A stretch of DNA of 64,000 bases from Sphagnum compactum (Eukaryota > Bryophyta > Sphagnopsida > Sphagnales), in the NCBI GenBank assembly GCA_965153455.1, contig OZ234494.1, positions 13,826,001 through 13,890,000 of the forward strand. Reading direction: 5' to 3'. The notes under the pieces are model-generated. The model was not told the origin of the DNA. It searched no databases and saw nothing but the letters and a program-made list of their open reading frames with translations. Shown here piece after piece: positions 49,797 through 60,137 of this stretch. Both the position numbers and the translations under genes were made by a program. The stretch's first letter is position 1. Every line of letters begins with the position of its first letter.

Positions 49797-52136
49797 CTAG
49801 AGCTTGCTGGCCGATTTCAGAGGGGTGTTCAATGCAGAGGCTCTCTCTCTCAGTACAACTTTTTGCACCTTCCCTGTAGATGTCTTGGGGAGCTCACTGA
49901 AGATGACAGTCCTAGGGACATAGAATCTGGGCAAGTGCTTGCGGCAGTAGGCAATGATGGATTCTGCAGACACATTACTTGCAGAGTCTTTTAGAGTGAC
50001 AAATGCACATGGTGTCTCCCCCCAGTGATCATCAGGACGAGCCACAACAGCGGCTTCCAAGATGTCGGGGTGCTTAAACAACACAGATTCCACCTCAATT
50101 GAGCTTATGTTTTCACCACCAGAGATGATTATGTCTTTGGACCTGTCCTTGATCTGAATGTATCCATCTGGGTGTATAATGCCAAGGTCACCTGTATGAA
50201 ACCATCCCCCCTTGAATGCAGCTCTTGTTGCCTCCTCATCCTTGAGATAACCTTTCATTACTGTGCTGCCTTTGAGCATCACCTCACCAATTGTGCTTCC
50301 ATCCCTTTGAACAGGCATCATTGTTGTAGGATCCAAAACATCAGCTTCCTGGAGGGCCAAATGTATCACCCCTTGTCTGGCTTTTAAACGAGCTCGAGCT
50401 TCAAGGGGAAGGGTGTTCCATTCTGGTTTCCAAGAACAAACTAATGCTGGGCCGTAAGTCTCTGTAAGCCCATAAGAATGCATCACGTCAAACCCTTCTC
50501 CTTCCATTTTAGACAAGACAGATGGTGGTGGAGGTGCCCCACCAGTAAGAACATGAACTCGACCAGGAAGTTTCTTTTTTTCACGACTACCAGCACTGGT
50601 GATGGTGTTCAACACCACTGGAGCTCCACATAGATGTGTCACTCTGTGTTTTGCAATCAAATCATACACTGTCTTTGTCTCCATGTTTCTCATGATGATG
50701 TTGGTGCCTGCCATGGCTGCAACTCCCCATGTGAAGGTCCAGCCATTACAATGGAACATAGGCAATGTCCATAAGTAGACAGGGCCCTCTTTCATGCCCC
50801 AAAACAGAACCGAAACAAGAGCATTCAGATATGCCCCCCTGGTACAGTAATCACAAACAAAATGAGCACCTTCTGTACAAAAGCACTGAATGGGGCACTA
50901 TGCACAAACAATCAAAGAAGTGAAACATGGCTGCTGTTGCAGATAGTGTGGGGGAAAAACATGACCGGAGATGGCCCAAATCAAGTTTTGAGTTCAGGGC
51001 TCAGATGTGCAGACAGCCTGATGCAAAGAGAGAGAGGATATAAAAAGAGAAATGTCAGGAGTTTGTTCCTTGATGCTCCATCATCATCTGAATCAAGAAC
51101 AAGTCAAGAATGGAACCTTATTTGCTTCCCTTTTCTCCCTAATGTTGTGAAGAAAAATACAAGAAGAATTATCATCTGTAGCCAAAGCACTGTGAGAAGA
51201 AGAGAGGCAGCAAAGAAGGGGTCAGTGGTGGTGGGTGCCAACCTGTGGTGGTAGAGCACACCTTTGGGCCGTGCAGTTGTGCCTGAAGTGTAGTTCAAGG
51301 ATATGGTTTCCCAGTCATCAGCAGGTAGTCTGATTGCAAATTGAGGATCTCCAGATTGAAGCAAATCCTCATACTCCACAAGTTCTCCCCAACCAGGAAG
51401 AAAAGAGTTCCATGTGTTGGACTCCCCCCCTGCGGCATCAACATGTAGCCTGTCTTCCACGACGATAATTGCAGGCCGTCTCCATGATGATGATGATGAT
51501 GATGATGACGACACTACTGTCTGCAAAGCTTTGTGCACAACCTGAAGATACTGGACATCGACAAACACAACTTTGGCCTCACAGTGCTTGAGCATCACAG
51601 CTATTGCTCTTGCATCCAGCCGAAAGTTAATTGCATTCAGCACCATCCCAGCCATGGGAATTCCGAAATGCATCTCATAGAGAGCAGGAGAATTCGGTGA
51701 GACAATCGATACCTGCACACAAAAACACACACACACAAGAAACACAAGACATGCAACGAAAGCTTCAAACCCGAAGTCCCTCGGATCATCAAACTCCTCG
51801 CAACAACAACAGCAGCAACAACAAGAAGTCGACAAGTTTTGGCAAGGAAGAAAATCAACCAAATACACGCACCGTGTCTCCAACTGCTGCGAGCTTAGAT
51901 ACTGCTGACGCCAAGCGACGACATCGCTCGAATGTTTGAGTCCAAGTGAAGCGAATGTCGCCATAGATCACCGCGTCTCGCTCTCCATACACAGATGCAG
52001 TTCGTTCTATAAAGCTCAGCGGGGTTAAAGCTGTGTAATTCGCAGCGCACTTCGCCTCCTCCTGCCTCTTTGCCATATCCTCTTCTTCTTCTATAGTATT
52101 TCTTCTTCCGCCCAAGCTTTTTCCAAAAGAGACCAC
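49797..52136 (-). CDS. Peroxisomal acyl-activating enzyme (AMP-binding)
   Basis: ATP-dependent acyl-CoA synthetase of the plant AAE1/BZO1-like clade, forming an acyl-AMP and then a CoA thioester; the substrate is not predictable. Three exons: 51873-52136, 51243-51712 and 49797-50838, all GT-AG and in phase, 591 aa. An in-frame Met at 52076 (571 aa) is the more family-like start, because homologues begin shortly before the NYTALTPLSFIERTASVYG segment. Motifs: P-loop TSGTTARPKG at about 230-239, MFHCNGWTFTWG, HSYGLTETYGP, GGWFHTGDLG, KDRSKDIIISGGENISS, and the catalytic lysine motif LPKTSTGKVQK near the end. The C-terminus is SKL, a canonical PTS1, so import into peroxisomes is expected. A run of serines at about 180-188 is encoded by a GAT/ATC microsatellite (about 51483-51510). 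Starts 626 bp from the divergent CYP97B gene. Confidence 0.94.
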
Positions 52137-52761
52137 ACTCTCAATCAGGAGCAGCAGCAGTTTCTTCTTCTTCGCATGGTACTCTCGACTCTTGCAGCTT
52201 CTCTTCTTCCTTTCGCCTCCTTGTCCAAATCATGGCAACCTTAAGAGAGCGTTCCTAAAGCTCACACTGCTTTTTCCTGTTCGTTTTCCCCTCCAGGTAC
52301 TTCAGCATCCCTGTTGATGGTGGGCCATAGAGGTCATGGGCTTGCATGCAAAAAACAAAAGGAGCGGAAGGAAGAGATGTTGTAGCAGCGATCAACAATA
52401 GTGTATCTCGTCCATACCCTAGCGAAAGATCTGCAAACATATCCTTGCTCGACGGCCTCGATCCTTACAGCCAGTATATTCCCAGTCCAGCAGCAGCAGG
52501 ATTAGCACTATAATCTGGAGCTTAAGCATGATTCTCAAGCTCCAAATCAAGCTCAAGCTCCAACAAGAAGGTAAGAACATCTCCTCGCTGAGTAGTCAAG
52601 AGTGCTTTGTCTGAGAGAGACTTAAGAGAGGGAAAGAGAGAGAGAGACCGATGCGGGGAGGGAGGGAGTTTTTCAGGAGAGAGGGAGCATGGTGGAGGTG
52701 TCGTTAAGCCTCAGGACGTGCTGGTGCTGGAGCAGGAGGTGAACAGTGAGAAAGGCAAGCG
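52137..52761. promoter_or_regulatory. Shared upstream region of divergent AAE and CYP97B genes
   Basis: The start codons of the acyl-activating enzyme (minus) and CYP97B (plus) are 626 bases apart and point away from each other, so both promoters must lie here, assuming no upstream non-coding exons. The stretch includes CAGCAG repeats at about 52148-52157 and 52485-52497, and a GA-rich tract at about 52609-52665 just before CYP97B. Binding sites and TATA boxes were not identified with confidence. Confidence 0.55.
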
Positions 52762-55700
52762 ATGGCTGAGGTTTGTTTGCATCCATTGTCGGCTGTCTCG
52801 GCTGCTGCTGCTGCTGCTTCTTCCAGCAGGTGTTCACCGTGGAAGCGGCGGCGACCGTATGGCATTAACGGGAGAAGGACGATGCACCAGAGCAGCCGCC
52901 AAGTTTCCTTCTCTGGTTGGTGTCCCTTGAATGTCCGTAGGTGAGTTTTGTATGCTTCTTTCTCCCCGTCTCTTTTGGTTTTGCTAAGAGGAAGAACCAG
53001 AACATGAACAAAGAAGAAGAAAGAAGAGCGGGCGAATCTTTCTTGTTCGTGCAGCGAGCAAGCAGGTGGTGATCTTTTAGCTGCAGCAGGGGGGAAGGGG
53101 GAAAAAGCTTACCAAAATGCTCATGGAGAGCTGGTTCTTTTTTGTTCAGTGCAAAAGCAGATTCACAACGTAAGCCTACAAAAGAATGGAATCTGATGGA
53201 CAACGCCAGCAATCTCCTCACCAGCCTGCTCAGTGGTGGCAGCATGGGAAGCATGCCTATAGCTGAAGGAGCTGTTTCTGACCTATTTGGGAAGCCTCTG
53301 TTCTTCGCACTCTATGACTGGTTTCTTGAGGTAAAACCCTTCTCTTTTGCCCTGTTTCTTTCACTACAATTTGGTCACAATCCCTGCACATCTGCATTTT
53401 GTCTGTCTGCAAGCAAACCTGAGATTCAAAGGTCTCCTTGCAAATTTCTCACTTTTTCTGAGAGTCAGAAGTTGGTGGCAATCTCTTATGTATGCATGCA
53501 GCATGGACCAGTTTACAAGCTTGCATTTGGACCAAAAGCCTTTGTGGTTGTGTCAGATCCAATTGTCGCCCGTCATATCCTCAGGGAGAATGCATTTGGA
53601 TATGACAAGGTGTGTTTCAAACTGTACATTTTACATACCTAATCCAAACAATCTCATTTCAAGGAAGAAGAGCAATATGCACATGTGGTGGCTGGAATTT
53701 TTTGTTGGACACTCTGAAAAAATCTCTGCAATCATCTGTGATGTTGTAGGGAGTTTTAGCTGATATACTGGAACCAATTATGGGTAAGGGGCTCATTCCT
53801 GCTGATCTCGAAACCTGGAAAGTACGAAGGAGAGGTGTGCTTCCTTTTACCATTACTATGATGTATTGACTCCACAGAATGCTTGAATTGCACCCCCTCA
53901 CACAGACGATTTTGCATGATTTTTGTGATGCTGTTTTGTAGTTTCACACAAGTTAGTTTCTATCCTTGTCTGAGTATAGGACACCTGATGTTGTCACAGA
54001 GATATGGCATTTTGCAATGACTTGATCCTTAACTCATGGAAGGGTTTTCCAAGGGAAAGTGAAGCTCCTTTTCAACTGTAGATTGATATTCAGTCAAAAA
54101 GATGTGCTTCTGTTGTGAATGGATTTCTCTGAAGTGAAATGTTTGTGCAAGCAGCAATTGTTCCAGGATTCCATACAGCTTATCTGGAAGCCATGGTTCA
54201 AGTATTTGACAACTGTGCAGCACGCACAACTGAAAAGCTGGAAAAGCTTTTAAGCATTGCAGAAGATAATGACATGTCTCACATAGAGCTGGACATGGAA
54301 TCTGAGTTTTCAAACCTTGCATTGGATATCATCGGGCTCAGTGTTTTCAATTATGACTTCGGTTCAGTTACCAAAGAGTCTCCTGTTATTCAAGTGAGCT
54401 ATGTCTGGCACTGTCTTTGTTTTCTGTTCTACACAAATGGATTTGTTTCATGTCCCCTTTTTCTTCTCCCTTCTGCTGTATACTGATGTTGAGCTCTCTG
54501 TGAAGAACTGAATTCTTTATATGCTGTGAAGTGACATTAACCACTTTTAGTCAAGTACTGGTTTTCTCAATAGTGTACTTAAATCTCAAGATTGATGTAC
54601 ACTCTGAGATTTTAGATTGCCGTGTCCCATCAATAGAAATGTGTGTTGGAATGGATGGCAGTAGCAATCATTTTTCCTGAAGAGGTCTGTTGAATGTTGA
54701 TTGGGTTGTGAAATTGAAGTGGTTTCTCAACAGGCAGTATATGGCACATTGTCAGAGGCAGAGCATCGGTCAACATTCTATATTCCTTACTGGAAGTTTC
54801 CTCTGGCACATTTGCTTGTCCCCCGACAGCGGAAGTTCCAGGCAGATCTCAAGGTTATCAATGACTGTCTAGATGGCCTCATAAGCAGGGCACGTGAAAC
54901 TCGGCAGGTCAGTACTTAAGTTTTCGATGGCGTCATTACATTCTCTGAATTCATCTCAGAACAGAATACAAATTCAGATCAAGTCCATTTCAAACTGGCT
55001 GTAGCATCACAAAATGTGCAGCCACAATTTCCAAAAAATGTATCTCTCCAATTACACACCAACTTGTACAATGTAAGGGACTTTTCCAGGCCATGTAGTT
55101 TGAGTTCAATTTCGGGCTCTATGTTATGGCTTTTACATTGAGCCCTATACCTGCTTGCTGGAGAGCCATAGGTTCCAGAGCAGTACTTCAATAGCACAAC
55201 AGATGTGTCATCAGAAACAAAAGGTCTTAGTTTTCTGTCTGGAGTGTAAGAAGCTCAAATGGACCCTGTAATACAGGCTATGGAGTAACCTATTCTTGGT
55301 CATTTCTAACAGGTTGGACATTTGTGGACTATTCTGTTGTTGAATGTTAAACAGTGGAGATACAATTGTTATGTTGTTTGTAGCCAATTTCTAATCAGAA
55401 TGGATTCTGTCACATGTCTATACAGGAAGAGGACGTAGAAGTACTGCAGCAAAGGGATTTGTCCAAAACTGAAGTGAGTGTAGTATACTAGCACTTTTTC
55501 CCATCATTACTTGTTTGGCTGCAGGCTTGTGACTCAAAAGCACCAGATGACTGGGTATCAAGGCTGATTTTCATTGCACCTTTTGCTTATTGTGCATTGG
55601 AATTGAGTGACAGGATTCTAGTCTGCTAAGGTTTCTTGTGGACATGAGAGGGGAAGACTTTAGCACCAAACAGGTGGGTAGCTGCTGCTCTTTTTCTTCA

Positions 55701-58077
55701 ACCTTATGATTTGGTATTGCTGAACATGTTTAGTGAACTTCCAAATTCTTGGTAAAATGACTTCTCTGTCTCAGGATATGCAGTTACTCCTCATTGCTTA
55801 GGCTGTTGTTATGTAAGTTGATGAGATTTGTGAGCTTCACCAGAGCTATATTTGGCATGGGAGCAAAAGTAACTGCAAACACTACTGATGTTATTACAGT
55901 GGTGCCAGTAGGAGATTGAGAATTGTTTGATGGTGGGTGCAGTTGCGGGATGACTTGATGACCATGCTCATTGCTGGACATGAGACTACAGCAGCTGTCC
56001 TCACATGGGCTGCCTTCATGCTTGCTCAGGTGCCTCTGCGATTGCAAACTAGTGCTGTCTCTTTCTCTCATCTGCCTGCCTTCTTGGCAGGTTGTCTCTT
56101 CATGCCAAATATCTGCTGGTGGTGGCCAACTTGGATTTATTTTCTGCTGTTTCTTGATTGATGACATGGTCTTGCATTAGAATCAATTGACTTCTCCCTT
56201 CTAGGGAGTCCTCAGTTGCATCATGATAGTCTCAAGCTTCTGTATGTCTTAAGTCTCTGGACTCTGAATTTTTGGACAGGCTGAATCTTTTTTTGCTACA
56301 TGTATTTTTGATAGGAAGTCTACACTTCTTTCCCTCTCTACTTCCAGCAGTTGTATTTGCCTCTACATATTGAGCTTGTAAGGTCTCCATAACACAGGCT
56401 TCTATTTTGGCATGCAGAATCCTTCAATGATTTCCAAGGCGCAAGCTGAAATAGATAGTGTCCTTGAAGGAAGGAGACCACGCTTGGAGGATCTAAAAAA
56501 GTTACAGTAAGCGCCTAGTCCAGCCTGCTGAGATTTTAGTCTTAATAGGTGAATTTGGATGCACTCTTTGTCCCTCGAGCAATCAAAGGTAGCTCTTCAG
56601 TCTCAAGCAATCAAGGGTAGCTACTCAAGCAATCTTAGTTGGCAAACTAAGAGTGCCCATGTTTTTCTTAAAGTGTTCATTAGTGAGTTTGTAATTTCAC
56701 CTTCACAGAAGCACATCATGATCAAGCTGCAAGGAAAAAATACTCATTTCTGTCTTTAAGGAAAATGTCTGATTGCCTTGTTGTGACTTGAATGCTCTCT
56801 ATCAATGAGCATTTATATCCACCAAAAGATAAGTGATACCAGAATAGTTGGGTCTATGTTCTACAATTGAGAAGAAACCTGTCAACCTAAGAGACTTTGT
56901 GAGGCACAATTTATCTATCAATAACAGCTGTGCTATCTTCTGTGAGAGAATTGACTCCAAAATGCAGTTGTGCAACTTCAGTGAAAAATGTACTTGGCTT
57001 CTTCAGCTGTGCATTTTGGGGTACGGCACTTGGCTACTACAGGCTAAACAAAATTTGTTGTATGGAAACTCAGGTTTTTGAGATTGTGTGTGGCGGAATC
57101 ATTGCGCTTATATCCACAGCCGCCTTTACTCATCCGGCGCTCTCTAAAGCCTGACACACTTCCAGGTATGTAGTGATCAAAGTGAATTGTTTTTTGCTTT
57201 GGTTTTGTGACTGCATTGCAATCAATTGTCAACCAACAGGTATTAAAAGACCTTTTTGTTATCACCTGGATAGTAAGTGGTCTTTTTTTCGTGTGGATGA
57301 TTGTCCTTCTAACATGGCAGTGTGGAGCTGATATTCTTCAGGAGGGCACAAAGGTGATCCAGCTGGGTATTCAATACCAAAGGGAGTAGACCTCTTTATA
57401 TCTGTAAGTGCTTGATGTGAGAACTTTTCTTGTGTTTTTGCAGGAGCTTTGGCTGTCTACTCAGTAAACCAAAGCTCTCACAACTTCCAGGATGCTAAAC
57501 TGGTTTCTGATTTGTGTCAATTTGATTTGGATGTTATTGCAGCTATATAATTTGCACCGATCTCCTGACTTTTGGGAAGAACCTGAGAAGTTCAATCCTG
57601 AAAGATTCCTCACACCCAAGGCTAGTGATGGCATAACAGGATGGGCAGGATTTGATCCCACCAAAGGTCAAGGAGCTTTGTATCCAAATGAGGTAAGTTA
57701 GCAAGCCAAGTCACTCTCCGCTCTGTCCTTTCTTCCATGCCTTGAGTTAGAGCATCTATCAGCACTTTTGCTCCTCTTTTCTTTGTATAAGAGCTCTGAT
57801 CTGGAGAAGTTGTGTGCATTATACCAATGTCATACAGGTGATGTCAGATTTTTCATTTTTGCCATTTGGAGGTGGACCACGCAAGTGTGTTGGAGATCAA
57901 TTTGCATTTATGGAATCAACAATAGGGCTTTGCATGCTGCTTCAGAAATTTGACTTGGAGCTGCGTGGCTCACCTGAAGAAGTGGAGGTGGTGACTGGAG
58001 CTACCATACACACAAAGGCTGGGTTGTGGTGTAGGTTGCGTAGAAGGCAGTCTTGTACATTGTCCATTGAGTCTTAA
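52762..58077 (+). CDS. CYP97B3: Plastid cytochrome P450, CYP97B type
   Basis: CYP97 enzymes hydroxylate carotenoid rings in plastids; CYP97A and C are the main lutein-pathway enzymes and CYP97B3 is the less understood member. Fourteen exons: 52762-52940, 53150-53330, 53502-53609, 53750-53834, 54155-54393, 54734-54907, 55426-55473, 55614-55673, 55943-56029, 56418-56506, 57074-57165, 57342-57403, 57543-57692 and 57838-58077, all GT-AG and in phase, 597 aa. Exon 1 encodes a Ser/Ala/Arg-rich transit peptide ([20 protein letters not shown]...). The mature part starts near [10 protein letters not shown], followed by the typical [21 protein letters not shown]450 motifs: AGHETT 369-374, ESLR 425-428, PERF 487-490, and heme loop [10 protein letters not shown] 528-537 with Cys-535. 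Order and length match Arabidopsis CYP97B3 (580 aa). No disruption was seen. The 3' end may have an alternative exon (see findings). Confidence 0.95.
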
Positions 58078-58268
58078 GGGGCAGCAATACCATAATTGTG
58101 TTTCTTGCACACTGCATCTTTCAATGTGCAAGCTTTTCCTCTCAATTCAGGTAAACCTCAAAGCCAGCCAGCGTCTGAAGAAGAGGCTTTGATCCCATTG
58201 ACAAGCTCTGCAAAAAGCAATGCTTCCGCAGGCAATGGTATCCTCCACATGAGTCACATGTTCGTTAC

Positions 58269-58850
58269 AGCAATGCAGCTACTCAACACCATGCTGACAG
58301 TAGGAGTTATGATTGCCATAATGCAGATTCTAGTCAAAACCATTTCCTGACATCTATGTAGATTCGTCTATCTCCTTTGCATTCTGCATGCCAGGATTTG
58401 CAGTTGCATCTGAAAGAGTAGTATAGTGGGCATACAGTTGCAGCAATCCTTGACAAAAGCTTCAGCACAAATCACAAACCTGCTTCCCATTGGAGCTCAC
58501 ACAATCTGTATTTTGCAGTGCTGTCTCACTTAAGGCTGCAGGGTCCTATTTGGCCTGCAGACATCAGCATTGCCATGGTTATGATGTTCTTGTTTGAGAA
58601 CATCATAACCATGGCAATGCAGCCATTTGATACTATTTGTGAGCCAGCATGCTGACAGCAGGAGTTGTGATCATTTGCACACTGCAGATTCTGAAAAAAA
58701 CCATCTACTTGACATCTCTCTAGCCTCTTTCTATCTCCTCTGCACCAGGATGTGCAGTTGCATCCAAAAAACTAGTAGGAGAGTGAACATGCTATCACAA
58801 CAATTTTTCTTGACAAGAAGTTTCTCACAAATCTAGAACAATAGAGGGGA
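58269..58850 (+). repeat. Diverged local duplication 3' of CYP97B
   Basis: 58269-58490 and about 58612-58850 align with an offset of about 358 bases, with shared landmarks CATGCTGACAG-AGGAGTT, ATTCT-GT/A-AAAACCAT, TGACATCT, TCTATCTCCT and GATTTGCAGTTGCATC-type. The hairpin at 58567-58620 sits at the junction of the two copies. Confidence 0.75.
58567..58620. repeat. Perfect hairpin, 24-bp arms, 6-base loop
   Basis: 58567-58590 is exactly the reverse complement of 58597-58620, with loop TGTTTG (58591-58596). The arm begins GCATTGCCATGG. It lies between the two copies of a local duplication 3' of CYP97B. The arms are as long as small-RNA duplexes, but nothing shows it is transcribed. Confidence 0.9.
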
Positions 58851-60137
58851 AGGCCTCTCTCTTTGCAGCTGTGGATTATCATGCGTGCTTGCATAGCAAC
58901 ATCGCATAGCAACATCTTCATCTCTGCTTCACATGTCAGTATGCACAAATAACCTGGTAGTTGCTGATCTACCTCCATCTTATCCAATCCAATGCTTTCT
59001 GCTCTTGATGATATGCAGGCTATAAGAACCCTGTCATTTATTGAAGGTCATAAGAAAGCTGGGAATGAATTCAATGACTTCTGTGTGGAGTCTCCTCTCA
59101 TTGTGATTCAGTTTGCCAACTTTTTGTATGTGCAGGCAGCATGTCATGCATACATAAATGTGAAAGCCAGATATGATTTTGCTAGCAAATGGTTCCTCCA
59201 ACAAGAGCTTGGATTGGTCAGAGTCCAGGGATTGCTGGTTAGTTTTAGGATTTCTATTGAAGAACTTTTGAGTGAACTTTTCCCACACTGATTCGTTCTG
59301 GGTGAGCTGGAGGCAAACCTGAGTATTTGATTGGTTTGATACAAACAAACAAAACCCTATCTGGTAAATGCCATAGTACACTCAGCATCCTACTTACAGT
59401 ATGTCACCTTCCTCTTTGCAACACTCCCGTTGTTCTACTAAGAAGCTTGCAAAACCTCTCCCCATACATCTTGCTCTGGTCTTCTGTAAAACCCTAGCAA
59501 TCAACATAAGATTATACAAATCTAGTTTTAGGTGTAGATCTTGGTAATGCTTGTTTAAAAGCACAGTAAATAGCCACATTAATTCCTGCAAATACCAGAG
59601 TGAGGATTGAAGTGTCCAGCTCTTAAATTAGTTACTTGCATATGGAATTCCACAGTTGTTAAACCGGGCTAGAGATGATCACTCTACTTTCTATTGAAGA
59701 TGCATGTCAGCAGCTACCATTTAAGAGATTGCACATATCTAGTTTTTGCCCTGCTTCAAATCATGGCTTTGTTGCCAGGTCCCTCTCTCAAACTTTTCAG
59801 CGAATGTAATATTTCATGTGGATTGGGGAGTCTTATAAGCTTGACATCAGTGTGGAAACATCAAATGAAAGAAAGGTCACATGCATTTGAGCCAAAAAAC
59901 TGCAGAGCTTATCTACCATCATATTTATGGTTTCTTGACCATCTTTCAGCAAAATTTCAGGTCATCTTCAAGGTTGCAAGTAAACAGTACCAAATTCACA
60001 GATATTTCCATTTTCTGCAGGTAAGGCTTGTAAGAAGCAAAAGGTTTGTATTGTAAGTTGTTCCTTTCTGTTGAGAAGCTTGCAAACAGCTATGCAAATC
60101 ACCTTGTCATATGCCCAAGACTGTGACAACATATGGT
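58851..60137. other. Spacer between CYP97B and SDR genes, no gene
   Basis: Balanced composition with no recognised coding region on either strand. Frames of about 100 codons (59034-59381 minus, 59694-60056 plus) have no family resemblance. The right end includes the 3' UTR of the minus-strand SDR gene. Confidence 0.5.

Noticed and set aside
50862-51254. 130-codon plus-strand frame
   Set aside because: Lies opposite an intron and exon edges of the acyl-activating enzyme gene; no protein resemblance.
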